The position numbers and the translations under genes were made by a program. Source: Nanobdellota archaeon (GTDB lineage Archaea; Nanobdellota; Nanobdellia; Woesearchaeales; JAUYGA01). Taken from it: a stretch of DNA of 15,987 nt. Numbering within the stretch: the stretch's first letter is position 1; each line of letters opens with the position of its first letter. The DNA lies in the NCBI GenBank assembly GCA_030690755.1, contig JAUYGA010000120.1, positions 1 to 15,987 of the forward strand. Direction: 5' to 3'. Below the pieces are notes generated by a model. That model worked only from the letters and a program-made list of their open reading frames with translations. It was not told the DNA's origin and made no database searches. Below, one piece after another: positions 5,689 to 13,121 of this stretch.

Positions 5689-7101
5689 ATGAATAACGAA
5701 CCAAGCATAGTCACAGAACTTGACCGCAAAAAAGCCTTGATGGTTTTCTTAGCAATTGCTTTTGCATTTTCTCTTTATCAGGTTCTTAATCTGCATTACA
5801 CAATAGGCGACGAGAACATCTATTATTACATGGCAAAGGAGACATTGCAGGGCAATCTGCCCTACAAAGATTTCTTTTTCGCGCACCCTCCACTCCAGCT
5901 GGTAGGTCTCATGATTTTTAGCGTTTTTGGAATTATAGGAATGAAGATAACAGCATTACTTTACACACTCGCAATAGGATATATAATCTTCTTAATCCTA
6001 GTCGAAAAAGGCCACAAGGAAGCGATTATTGGCGCAATCTTATTTTTTACTTCGCATGAAATCTTAATCCATGCATTGAATCCTGTTGGTCAGGACATAA
6101 CTGCATTATTCCTAGTTCTTGGATTTTATTTCTATCTTAAAAAGAGCAATCTTTTTGCAGGAATATCTTTTGGCTTGTCAGCATTATCCGGACTTTATGC
6201 ATTGATAATAATCAGCACAATCTTAATGTATGATCTGGTTTTAAAGAAGGACAAAAAACATTTTATTGATAATTGCAAAGGATTCTTCATTTCGTTTGGT
6301 ATCGGCAACATCATGCTTATCCTGCTGTTTGGAAGGAAATATATCGATCCTGTCTATGTCTTTCAGCTGATTAGGCCTTCTGGCCAGGCAAACCTTTCAG
6401 TATTTCTTGAATTCCTAAAATACAATCTCATATTATTCATCGGGCTCATAGTTTATTTCTTGTACAAGGAAAAAAAGAAAGTCATCATTGCAATAATCCT
6501 GATATTCCTTATTTATCTGGCAACAAGCCCAAGCGTTTTTTTGCATTATTATTTCCTGCTCATCCCTTTCATGGTCTTGGCAGCCAGCTATTCGATAGCA
6601 TCGCTTATCAATAACAAGCATAATAAACATAATAATCATAAAGAGCCAGATGACAAGAATGAAAAACACAGCATATACAAAACTTATACATTTGCATTAA
6701 TTGTCATTGCCGCTTTAGTTTTCTCAATAATCAATGTGCATTCAACTTTACAGGCAACAAGATTTAGCGCAGCAAAAAATATTGCGAATGAGATTGGTGC
6801 TGGTAAAACAGTTTTCGGCACAGATGCTGCGCTTATCGCATTATTATCAGACAATAGACTGCCGACAAAATACCTTGATTCAAACTTACAGAGATTCAGG
6901 GCAGGCATGGGAAATGTGACAGAGGTAATCTCAATCCTTAATGAAACAGGCGCGTATGTGATAACAGGAGAGATACAGACAGAGACAACCAGGCAAAAAC
7001 GAGGCCTGCTTTATTACAAAGAGTATGAGGATTTCTTAAACAATGACTGCAAGCTTATAGAGAAGAATTTTGATAATTATCATTGGCTGTATAAGTGCTG
7101 A
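5689..7101 (+). CDS. GT-C membrane glycosyltransferase (PMT/ArnT-like, GT39/GT83-type)
   Basis: This 470-residue multi-pass membrane protein should transfer a sugar from a polyprenyl-phosphate donor on the outer face of the membrane. After a first membrane helix (17-35), the first outside loop carries the acidic GDENIYYYMAKETLQGNLPYKD motif (Asp41-Glu42) and FAHPPLQ, hallmarks of the PMT/ArnT/AglS-like GT-C fold. About nine to eleven membrane helices follow up to residue 360, with a His/Lys/Asn-rich cytoplasmic-type loop (LINNKHNKHNNHKE) before the last helix. The final 100 residues form a soluble domain ending DNYHWLYKC. A TATA box (TTTATAAA, 5658-5665) precedes a probably leaderless mRNA. 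The acceptor (protein or lipid) cannot be read from the sequence. Confidence 0.83.
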   Translation: MNNEPSIVTELDRKKALMVFLAIAFAFSLYQVLNLHYTIGDENIYYYMAKETLQGNLPYKDFFFAHPPLQLVGLMIFSVFGIIGMKITALLYTLAIGYIIFLILVEKGHKEAIIGAILFFTSHEILIHALNPVGQDITALFLVLGFYFYLKKSNLFAGISFGLSALSGLYALIIISTILMYDLVLKKDKKHFIDNCKGFFISFGIGNIMLILLFGRKYIDPVYVFQLIRPSGQANLSVFLEFLKYNLILFIGLIVYFLYKEKKKVIIAIILIFLIYLATSPSVFLHYYFLLIPFMVLAASYSIASLINNKHNKHNNHKEPDDKNEKHSIYKTYTFALIVIAALVFSIINVHSTLQATRFSAAKNIANEIGAGKTVFGTDAALIALLSDNRLPTKYLDSNLQRFRAGMGNVTEVISILNETGAYVITGEIQTETTRQKRGLLYYKEYEDFLNNDCKLIEKNFDNYHWLYKC

Positions 7102-7239
7102 TAAGAAAAAAACAATTCTCACCTTTTTAATGATTTTTGCAAAAGCCAAATAAATTCTTCATTTGACCATAATCATTACATTTAAAATTAATCATTATAA
7201 ACAAAACATTTATATACTACCTTAAAATAATACATTGGT
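7102..7239 (+). promoter_or_regulatory. Promoter of AbrB-PhoU gene with repeated palindromes
   Basis: The TATA box TTTATATA (7209-7216) ends 24 nt before the ATG at 7240. Just upstream, the near-palindrome TAATCATTA occurs twice (7170-7178 and 7189-7197), 19 bp apart, and a related TAATGATT lies near 7126. Regular spacing on one DNA face next to the TATA box suggests an operator, perhaps for the AbrB-like protein itself. A T-rich tract at 7121-7138 may terminate the preceding gene. Confidence 0.5.
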
Positions 7240-8154
7240 ATGGAACGAAGCCTAATGCAACAAGGATCCGGAACTCTTGTCGTATCGCTGCCTTCAAAAT
7301 GGGCCAAAAAATACGGCCTGAAAAAAGGAGACACAATAAAATTCGACGAGGAAAACGGCAGACTTATTCTCTCTACAGAAAAAGCAATATCCACTATGAA
7401 AAAAGAGATGACTCTGAAAACAACAAATGAGACAGCAATAAGATGGATAATGGCCCTTGCGCATAAAACAGGTTATGACGAACTGGAAATTTTCTTTGAT
7501 AATCCTGCAATCATACCAATGATACAAAAGACAGTTGTCAATGAACTTCCTGGTTACATGATAATTGAGCAATCGGATAAAAGATGCCTTGTAAAAGCAG
7601 TATCACAAGCTCTAGAATCAGAATATGAAAATACGCAAAGAAGGGCATTTTTAGTCGGGCTTTCCCTTGCAGAATCAAGTTTACAGATGATTAAGGAGAA
7701 AAACTACAAAAATCTGACATCACTGCTAAGCCTTGAGCTGACAAACAATCAACTGAGTCAGTTCTGTGAAAGAATCCTCAACAAGCACGGATATAAAGAG
7801 CCGAACAAAACAACTTATGCTTATGTGGTTATATGGAATCTTGAAAAAGTTGTTGATGAATACAGGGACATATGCAAAAAACTTGCAGAAGCGCCGAATG
7901 TGAAGCTGAGCAATGAAACAATCGCAATGTTTGAAAAGACAAACAATTTCTTTAAAAAATACTATGAAATATTCTACAAAAAAGACATAAACGAATTAGC
8001 GAATGCAATAGCAGAGAGAAAGAAGATAAAACATGAAATCTACGAGTTAATGGAGCAGAAAAAGGGAATTGAGCACTATGTTCTTCTAAAGCTTTCATTC
8101 ATACATGAACGTGTTTCCGACTTCAGCGGCTCATTTGTCGGACTGATGGATTGA
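7240..8154 (+). CDS. AbrB/SpoVT-PhoU fusion transcriptional regulator
   Basis: This is a 304-residue archaeal-type phosphate-uptake regulator. Residues 4-48 form a swapped-hairpin AbrB/MazE DNA-binding domain (GSGTLVVSLPSKWAKKYGLKKGD...GRLILS). The rest is all-helical with two PhoU-like repeats (about 115-205 and 215-300) containing the expected E-rich metal-site helices. Such fusions are common in archaea and are thought to link DNA binding to phosphate or a related signal; no phosphate transporter lies nearby, so the target genes are unknown. The gene is monocistronic with its own TATA box and operator-like repeats, so autoregulation is plausible. The start is supported by the family N-terminus (MERSLMQQGSGTLVVSLP). 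Confidence 0.87.
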   Translation: MERSLMQQGSGTLVVSLPSKWAKKYGLKKGDTIKFDEENGRLILSTEKAISTMKKEMTLKTTNETAIRWIMALAHKTGYDELEIFFDNPAIIPMIQKTVVNELPGYMIIEQSDKRCLVKAVSQALESEYENTQRRAFLVGLSLAESSLQMIKEKNYKNLTSLLSLELTNNQLSQFCERILNKHGYKEPNKTTYAYVVIWNLEKVVDEYRDICKKLAEAPNVKLSNETIAMFEKTNNFFKKYYEIFYKKDINELANAIAERKKIKHEIYELMEQKKGIEHYVLLKLSFIHERVSDFSGSFVGLMD

Positions 8155-8181
8155 AAAAAATCAAAAGGAAATTAAAACAAA

Positions 8182-8442
8182 TCAGTCTCTTAAATTCTTA
8201 TAAATGTGCTTTCTATGGCCTGCTTTTACAACATACAGCTTTCCAGAATTAGTATTTACTTGGATGATTGCCCTATAATCGCCTATTCTTAATTTCCAGA
8301 GCGTGAATCCGACAAGCCGTTCAAGGTAATGTAAAGGCGTAGCTATTATCGAATAAATTTTCCTAATGAGGACTTCAGCTGTCTTTTTATCAAACATCTT
8401 GATATCATTTTCAGCTTCTTTTGAGAATTCTATTTCAAACAT
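8182..8442 (-). CDS. RelE/ParE-type toxin
   Basis: This 86-residue protein has the RelE/ParE pattern: FEIEFSKEAENDIKMFDK at the N-terminus, two helices, then the sheet FTLWKLRIGDYRAIIQV and VVKAGHRKHIYKNL. The conserved W-K-LRIGDYRAI core and the basic KAGHRKHIYK tail match mRNA-cleaving RelE-like toxins of archaea. The stop of the antitoxin gene lies 15 nt before its ATG, and GAGGT five nucleotides before the ATG supports translation. It converges with the AbrB-PhoU gene. Toxicity is inferred from family only. Confidence 0.88.
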   Translation of the reverse strand: MFEIEFSKEAENDIKMFDKKTAEVLIRKIYSIIATPLHYLERLVGFTLWKLRIGDYRAIIQVNTNSGKLYVVKAGHRKHIYKNLRD

Positions 8443-8457
8443 ATTAACCTCAGAAAA

Positions 8458-8691
8458 TCATAGTTTTATATTCATCTCTTTAGCAAGGTCGTTTATTGAT
8501 TTTGTTCGCCCTTCCTTTACATCGATAAGGCCTCTGCCTATCCCTTTTATTGACTCTTCCCTTAGCTCGCCTTCTTCAACAACTTCAATCAGCTTAGAGA
8601 TGATTTCATCATAACTTTCCTTTTCAAATTGTTTGAAGTATTTTAGTTTGGCGAGTGTTTCTTGTTTGACTTGTATTGTTGTAGCGCTCAT
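8458..8691 (-). CDS. Antitoxin partner (ribbon-helix-helix/VapB-like)
   Basis: A 77-residue protein starting MSATTIQVKQETLAKLKYFK, the beta strand plus helix of a ribbon-helix-helix-like DNA-binding N-terminus seen in archaeal antitoxins. An acidic helix (DEIISKLIEVVEEGELREE) follows, then a C-terminal tail that would wrap the toxin. It precedes the RelE-like toxin gene by 15 nt. The frame also allows ATG 8706 (adding five residues, MRRNN); 8691 is chosen by homology to family starts, and this is not certain. A BRE/TATA element (8763-8778) and a second TATA (8741-8748) lie upstream, overlapping a palindrome, as expected for an autoregulated operon. Confidence 0.82.
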   Translation of the reverse strand: MSATTIQVKQETLAKLKYFKQFEKESYDEIISKLIEVVEEGELREESIKGIGRGLIDVKEGRTKSINDLAKEMNIKL

Positions 8692-8740
8692 ATTGTTTCT
8701 TCGCATAAAAATAGCAAATCCTAAAAAACATTCAACATCT

Positions 8741-8787
8741 TATAAATATAGCAACTATATACTATTTAAGTTTTCGGTATGCGATAC
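8741..8787 (-). promoter_or_regulatory. Toxin-antitoxin promoter/operator
   Basis: The palindrome ATATAG-CAA-CTATAT (8746-8760, six-base arms) and a smaller one, GTAT-GCG-ATAC (8777-8787), flank and overlap two TATA-like boxes, including the BRE form ACCGAAAAC + TTAAATA (minus strand). This is the usual position for antitoxin-toxin repression. Confidence 0.45.
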
Positions 8788-8825
8788 TCAAAAACCAATT
8801 AACATCACTACCTGCAAGAGATAAA

Positions 8826-8833
8826 TTTATAAA
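8826..8833 (+). promoter_or_regulatory. TATA box of the unknown gene at 8859
   Basis: TTTATAAA ends 26 nt before the ATG and there is no SD, so a leaderless mRNA is expected. Confidence 0.55.
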
Positions 8834-8858
8834 TAATCTTCAACAAATTCAAAGAACT

Positions 8859-9455
8859 ATGGAAAAACCAATATCGTCAGACCAGAACAAACGTGCGAAA
8901 AACGTCGGTAATCTGACAGATGAATCTACAGAACTGAAAAACACTTATCTGATAACGACAAAAGGATTGCTCATCCCAGATTTAATTTATTTTTTCGGGG
9001 ACTCATTTGCTCATTCTGCAGCTGGATTGACGGGAAGTATAACAAATTTCGATTTTTATATGAAACAGAATTTCACCTCTGTAATTAAAACACAACATAA
9101 TCTATTTGAAGGAGCAAAAGACGCAAGATACAAACTCGATGAAATCCTCGCAATATGCGACCCTGACAATTCATTTGGCATTGTCAAAACAAATCATAAA
9201 GGAGTTTACCCAGAAGACACAAACTACTTTTTTAATTCAGATAATCTAAGAGACCTTTTCAATTATGCATCGCTTCCTCAATTTAACCCTGAAACGTGCA
9301 AAGGAACAAAGCATCATGCAGACTTCAAGAGATTATGGAATCAGATGAGAAATGAATATTTTAAAGTATATGAGCCACTTATTGAGAAAGACCATATGGC
9401 CCATCCAGTCCCAGAAGGAGTTCTTAAGTTAGGCCTGCAATTTGAAACTGATTAA
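8859..9455 (+). CDS. Unknown 198-residue protein
   Basis: I do not recognise this protein. It starts with a polar, charged segment (residues 1-28). A moderately hydrophobic stretch follows (LITTKGLLIPDLIYFFGDSFAHSAAGLTG, 32-60) that is too broken by polar residues to be a clear membrane helix. The C-terminal half is mixed and aromatic-rich (HKGVYPEDTNYFF, LFNYASLPQFNPETC, RLWNQMRNEYFKVYEPL). It has only two cysteines and no known motif. A strong TATA box 26 nt upstream indicates it is expressed. It converges on the kinase gene of the radical SAM/CDPS operon, ending 22 nt from it, but is transcribed separately. Confidence 0.65.
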   Translation: MEKPISSDQNKRAKNVGNLTDESTELKNTYLITTKGLLIPDLIYFFGDSFAHSAAGLTGSITNFDFYMKQNFTSVIKTQHNLFEGAKDARYKLDEILAICDPDNSFGIVKTNHKGVYPEDTNYFFNSDNLRDLFNYASLPQFNPETCKGTKHHADFKRLWNQMRNEYFKVYEPLIEKDHMAHPVPEGVLKLGLQFETD

Positions 9456-9477
9456 ACCCTTATTTGTTATTGATTTC

Positions 9478-10104
9478 TCAGACGAAAATATTTTTAGGAG
9501 ATTCAGATTTGGCCTTCTCATAGTTTCTTATGCTATTCATAACAACAGGAAATATCAGGCCTGCTGATTCTTCTGGAGTGTAAAGTGTCGTGTCAAAACC
9601 ATAAACTGGCTTGTCTTTCAATACAAAATTATACTCTTTTTTTATCCTTTCAGAATTTCCTTCTTTAAATGAAAAATCAAATCCGCTGTTTCCTCTGTTC
9701 TGCCATCTTTTTTTCCTTACTTCTTCATCACATGAGAGATAAACCACTAATGCTGGTTTCGTAAACCATTTTTCAGCAGATGCAAAATCTCTTGAGTTAT
9801 TTATAGCTGCTCCATAAGCAAGGGTCGAATAAAAAGAGCGGTCCATGACAACAATATGTTCCTGCAATTTCATCTTAACATACGGCTCAGCGCTCTGTCT
9901 TTCAACCAGGTAATCTAAAGTTGTTTTAGGTTCGCCTGTAAATGGCGAGACTTTCTCATATCTGCTTGCTTTCATATACTCGGCAGAGCAATCATGCTTA
10001 TTTAATAAGTCTGCAACTAACTCTGAAATTGATGTTTTGCCTGCGCAATCAAGCCCTTCAAAGACAATCAAGCTTTTTAAATTAGTAGAACCAAATGTTT
10101 CCAT
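9478..10104 (-). CDS. dTMP-kinase-like P-loop nucleotide kinase
   Basis: This 208-residue kinase has Walker A at residues 16-24 (GLDCAGKTS, preceded by VFE), the DRSFYSTLAYG motif near residue 88 that matches the DR(Y/F)..S..AY signature of thymidylate kinases, a VVYLSCDEEVRKKRWQNRG strand plus LID-type basic segment, and an adenine-side PEES tail region. The family phosphorylates (deoxy)nucleoside monophosphates with ATP. Its start codon overlaps the stop of radical SAM gene 2 by one base (TAATG), and AAGGTGA lies five nucleotides before the ATG, so it is translationally coupled as the last gene of the CDPS operon. That placement suggests a pathway role rather than general dTTP supply, although it could be a displaced housekeeping enzyme. 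Confidence 0.8.
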   Translation of the reverse strand: METFGSTNLKSLIVFEGLDCAGKTSISELVADLLNKHDCSAEYMKASRYEKVSPFTGEPKTTLDYLVERQSAEPYVKMKLQEHIVVMDRSFYSTLAYGAAINNSRDFASAEKWFTKPALVVYLSCDEEVRKKRWQNRGNSGFDFSFKEGNSERIKKEYNFVLKDKPVYGFDTTLYTPEESAGLIFPVVMNSIRNYEKAKSESPKNIFV

Positions 10105-11144
10105 TATTTCACCTTAAGTTCTCTGACATCCTCTACATAAAATTTTCTGAGAGGGCAGACAAACTCATACTTTGAATAATCCATTTTAGGAAATGAGCTG
10201 CTGAAATCAACACAACAACCATTATTTTTCTGAAAAATATCAGCGGATTTTTTCCAGTAATCGTCCCAAACATTCTTGGTTTGCCAAATCTCAGCCATGC
10301 TTTTCTCATGCAGATTAGCGAGAGGATTTGAGTAAGAAGCCATTATTGCGCAAGGGTATACATTCCCATCAGGAAGAATCTGAAGATGATATTGCTCTGA
10401 CTCTGCCAAGCATTCAATATTTTTACCATTCAATTTTCCATCCTTCAAAAGAGATTTTTCAATGAAAGGGAATTCAAGAGAAAGCTTGATCTCTTTGCCT
10501 AAATCGTATAATGATTCTCTTATGAATTTCAGCCATGTTATCGGTTCGATTGCTTTCAATAAACCCGCCTGGCCCCTGCCGACAGGCGTGAAGTAATAAA
10601 GCCCATGTTCAAAAACATCATTTTCAGCGCACCATTCTGTCAGCTGCGGAACATTTCTGTAATTTGCTTCAGAAACTGCTGTATTTATTTTCAGTTTGAT
10701 TCCATTTGCCAGAATATTTTCTATTGCAAGGAGGGTTTTTGCATATTGTTCATATGACACAGTTCTCGTTATTGTATGAATTTCATAATCAGAACCATCA
10801 AGGCTTATTGCAATGCTGTCTAGTCCAAGATTTTTAAACAATTTGATTTTTTCAGGAGTCATTAATGAACCATTTGATATCAATTCAATCTTATATCCTA
10901 AATCTTTTCCAGCAGCAATTATGTCAGGAACATCTCTTCTGATAATTGCCTCTCCCCCTGTTATGTCAAACTTTTCTCCACCAAGCTCTTTTGTTTCTTT
11001 AAGTATCTGGACAATTTTTTCAAGACTCATCTCATCAAGTTTCTTTTCGCCTGAATCAAAAGCGCAATGATTGCAGCGATAATTACATCTGTTAGTTACA
11101 TTCAAATCAAGTTTTGGCAGTTTTCTTTCATTATTTTTTTCCAT
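10104..11144 (-). CDS. Radical SAM enzyme 2 with SPASM/twitch-like C-terminus
   Basis: This is a 346-residue radical SAM protein. C20-x3-C24-x2-C27 (RCNYRCNHC) binds the 4Fe-4S cluster that cleaves S-adenosylmethionine. FDITGGEAIIR is the GGE motif, ELISNGSLM and IAISLDG complete the core, and HTITRTVSYEQ follows. The C-terminal part has ILPDGNVYPCAIMASYSNPLANL, an isolated GCCVDF and a final VCPLRKFY, so several cysteines are available for an auxiliary cluster, although the spacing is not the textbook SPASM. ATG 11144 is chosen over the long upstream open frame because residues before it are out of family and GGGTGGT precedes it. It overlaps the CDPS-like gene by 14 nt. It probably modifies the CDPS product or a peptide; the substrate is unknown. 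Confidence 0.85.
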   Translation of the reverse strand: MEKNNERKLPKLDLNVTNRCNYRCNHCAFDSGEKKLDEMSLEKIVQILKETKELGGEKFDITGGEAIIRRDVPDIIAAGKDLGYKIELISNGSLMTPEKIKLFKNLGLDSIAISLDGSDYEIHTITRTVSYEQYAKTLLAIENILANGIKLKINTAVSEANYRNVPQLTEWCAENDVFEHGLYYFTPVGRGQAGLLKAIEPITWLKFIRESLYDLGKEIKLSLEFPFIEKSLLKDGKLNGKNIECLAESEQYHLQILPDGNVYPCAIMASYSNPLANLHEKSMAEIWQTKNVWDDYWKKSADIFQKNNGCCVDFSSSFPKMDYSKYEFVCPLRKFYVEDVRELKVK

Positions 11145-12000
11145 CAGAACCACCCTTACTGCCAGAAATAGTCTCATATTCGTCATCATACGGCTCTCTG
11201 AAAACCCGCTCGCCTTTTGGCACGAGCTGAATGTGACCAATCTTTTGTATGCCGAAGAATTCGTTTATTTTGGGAAACTTATTTTCAGAAATATCCTTGA
11301 TTATCGGAAGTTGTTCATATTTTGAGACGCTTATCGGATGATCCTGATACATGAACATGTAAACGCCAATATCATCAATCGCATATTTCAACGCATTTTC
11401 AAAAGCCTCATTGTATTGTTCAGAACCTTCTTTGGCAATCTTTTTTAGTTTGTTATTTGTTGCAGAAATAGTCAATCTTTTGCAATGATTCCTGAAATGT
11501 TCGTCAGTTCTTGCATAGTCTCTGATAAAGTCAAGGGAAGGTTTCAAGCATTCTTCTATCTCGCTGTCATTTGCGACAAAAACATCTATTGTCTCAGATT
11601 TTGCAATCTGCGTTATTTTTTTATTGAAATAATTGCCAATCTCAAGCGCTTTTTTCTTGGCAGAAGATTCGTCAAATCCGCCGAAGGCCATCAAAGAATA
11701 TTGAAAAGGGTTATCTGCTACAGAAATCATGAAACTTTTAAGATATTTTTCTGCAAATCTTACATAATCAGGAAGCTGCTTCTTTAGAATATAATTTTCA
11801 AGATAATCTTCTATGGCTGAAGTTTTTCCTTTGCTTCTAAAAAAAGGGTATGCGCAGCTTACGCCAAACCATGCGCTTTCTTTTCTCGGATTTAAGATTG
11901 CATCTATGCCTAGTTTGTGAAGTGAAACCAGATTTAGGTTATTCTCGTTCGCAACATCAAAGCAGTTCTTTTCTTTTTCATTAATTTTTTCTTCAGTCAT
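11131..12000 (-). CDS. Divergent tRNA-dependent cyclodipeptide synthase (CDPS)-like protein
   Basis: A 289-residue protein that I assign to the CDPS family by motif order. FGVSCAYPFF (45-54) matches 'GIS..NSYFS', with Ser48 at the place of the catalytic serine that carries the first aminoacyl group. FMISVADNPFQYSLMAFG followed by SAKKKALEIGNYFNKKI (90-129) matches the 'V.V.D.P..YTL.ALGY...A..KAR..GR.LR.RI' block that binds tRNA. YAIDD (206-210) replaces Y...E, and MYQDHPI (217-223) matches 'CYHIDTPI' near the active site. CDPSs use two aminoacyl-tRNAs to make cyclic dipeptides. Odd points: the Tyr-to-Tyr spacing is about 12 residues against 24 in AlbC, Asn of the serine motif is Tyr, and an acidic tail follows. 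ATG 12042 is also in frame, without SD. It lies 11 nt after radical SAM gene 1. Confidence 0.6.
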   Translation of the reverse strand: MTEEKINEKEKNCFDVANENNLNLVSLHKLGIDAILNPRKESAWFGVSCAYPFFRSKGKTSAIEDYLENYILKKQLPDYVRFAEKYLKSFMISVADNPFQYSLMAFGGFDESSAKKKALEIGNYFNKKITQIAKSETIDVFVANDSEIEECLKPSLDFIRDYARTDEHFRNHCKRLTISATNNKLKKIAKEGSEQYNEAFENALKYAIDDIGVYMFMYQDHPISVSKYEQLPIIKDISENKFPKINEFFGIQKIGHIQLVPKGERVFREPYDDEYETISGSKGGSDGKK

Positions 12001-12011
12001 TTTTGTCTCAT

Positions 12012-13121
12012 CTATTTTTTTATTGGAATATACATTGTGCAAAGGTACAGCTCGTGAACATTAGGATCTTTCACAACAACTTGTTTTACAGAATCATTTT
12101 TTGGAAGACTGGTGTTTTTATAGCACAGTGGATCAGGCCCATTGAAGTGACCGTAAGCAAGATATGATGCTCCAGCATCTCCGCCCTGGCAATGATAGTA
12201 TTCTTTGCATGGAATGCATTTTCCTTGCGCAGTCCTGTTTCTTGCTTTCTTGAAAAGCTCAGAATCAAGTATCAATTCGAGCGGCTTTTCCAGTATGTTT
12301 CCGCCAGATTCATGCAAGAAAACTGAAGGTGTAACCTCGCCATTAGCTTGTATTCTGAAAGAATATTTTCCTGAAGGGTCTCCTGGCAATTGATAGGAGC
12401 CGCCATATATTGACCTAAAAACAGGGTCTGCAATTCTTGAAAGCTTATCGCCTCTTGCTTTGTCAAAAAAATCATATGCGACTTTGTTTGTTTTTTGCGT
12501 TAATGCCAAAAAGTCTGTGTTCTTTACCGCTCTTCCATTTGCCCTGTACTTATTCAATCGCCAGAAGTCTACATTGTGATTTTTTGCAAGTTCAAATAAT
12601 CCTGAAAGCTCCTTCTCACTTGCATTCTGCCTGTTTAGGCAGGTAACAATTTCTGTGTCCATGCCATATTCTACAAGATGGTCTATTGTCTTTATCGCTT
12701 TTTCAAAAGTTCCTTCATTCCCTCTAAAAAAATCATGTATCTTGGCGTCAGAAAAATCAATGCTTACACCAATATCATGGAACAGATTCAAGTGATTTTT
12801 TATTCTGTCAAAGGTGGTCCCATTTGTCGTGTATGAGACTTCTATTTTGTTTTCTGCAAGCGCTTCGCATATTGTAAGAAAGTCAGGTCTGATAGCGCAT
12901 TCGCCGCCGCCAAAATTGACAGCCTGTACATTTGAGTCTGAAAGTTTTTTTACAATCTGCAATGCTTCATCTGTTGACAGCTCATATCCTTTTTTCTTTC
13001 CTGAATCATTGTAGCAGTGCATGCATGAAAGATTGCATAAGCTTGTCAATGACCAGCCTGCAATCAGATTTTTTTGGTTTTCTTGAGTTTCAATTCCTTC
13101 ATCTTTTTTTTCAGTTTGCAT
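12012..13121 (-). CDS. Radical SAM/SPASM enzyme 1
   Basis: This is a 369-residue radical SAM enzyme with a SPASM-type C-terminus, the group that modifies peptides or peptide-derived cofactors. C29-x3-C33-x2-C36 (LCNLSCMHCY) is the SAM cluster site, AVNFGGGECAIR the GGE motif, and GVSIDFSDAKIHDFFRGNEGTFEKAI the strand and loop typical of PqqE/MftC-like enzymes. The C-terminal CIPCKEYYHCQGG...PLCYKN provides the Cys-x2-Cys-x5-Cys...Cys SPASM ligands, preceded by IQANGEVTPSVFL. The start is ATG 13121, with GAGGT ten nucleotides upstream; the frame extends to 13214 but that part falls inside a hairpin-rich leader. First gene of the four-gene CDPS operon. The substrate is not visible from sequence. 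Confidence 0.87.
   Translation of the reverse strand: MQTEKKDEGIETQENQKNLIAGWSLTSLCNLSCMHCYNDSGKKKGYELSTDEALQIVKKLSDSNVQAVNFGGGECAIRPDFLTICEALAENKIEVSYTTNGTTFDRIKNHLNLFHDIGVSIDFSDAKIHDFFRGNEGTFEKAIKTIDHLVEYGMDTEIVTCLNRQNASEKELSGLFELAKNHNVDFWRLNKYRANGRAVKNTDFLALTQKTNKVAYDFFDKARGDKLSRIADPVFRSIYGGSYQLPGDPSGKYSFRIQANGEVTPSVFLHESGGNILEKPLELILDSELFKKARNRTAQGKCIPCKEYYHCQGGDAGASYLAYGHFNGPDPLCYKNTSLPKNDSVKQVVVKDPNVHELYLCTMYIPIKK

Noticed and set aside
10104..11144. Radical SAM enzyme next to a nucleotide kinase as a prokaryotic viperin (antiviral ddh-nucleotide) system
   Set aside because: The cluster motif (CNYRCNHC) and the ISLDG and C-terminal cysteine segments are of the SPASM/peptide-modifying kind; the viperin-type CNYxCxFC motif is absent.
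11145..11240. Longer start for radical SAM enzyme 2
   Set aside because: The extension overlaps the CDPS-like gene by over 100 nt and adds unrelated residues; ATG 11144 has an SD-like GGGTGGT.
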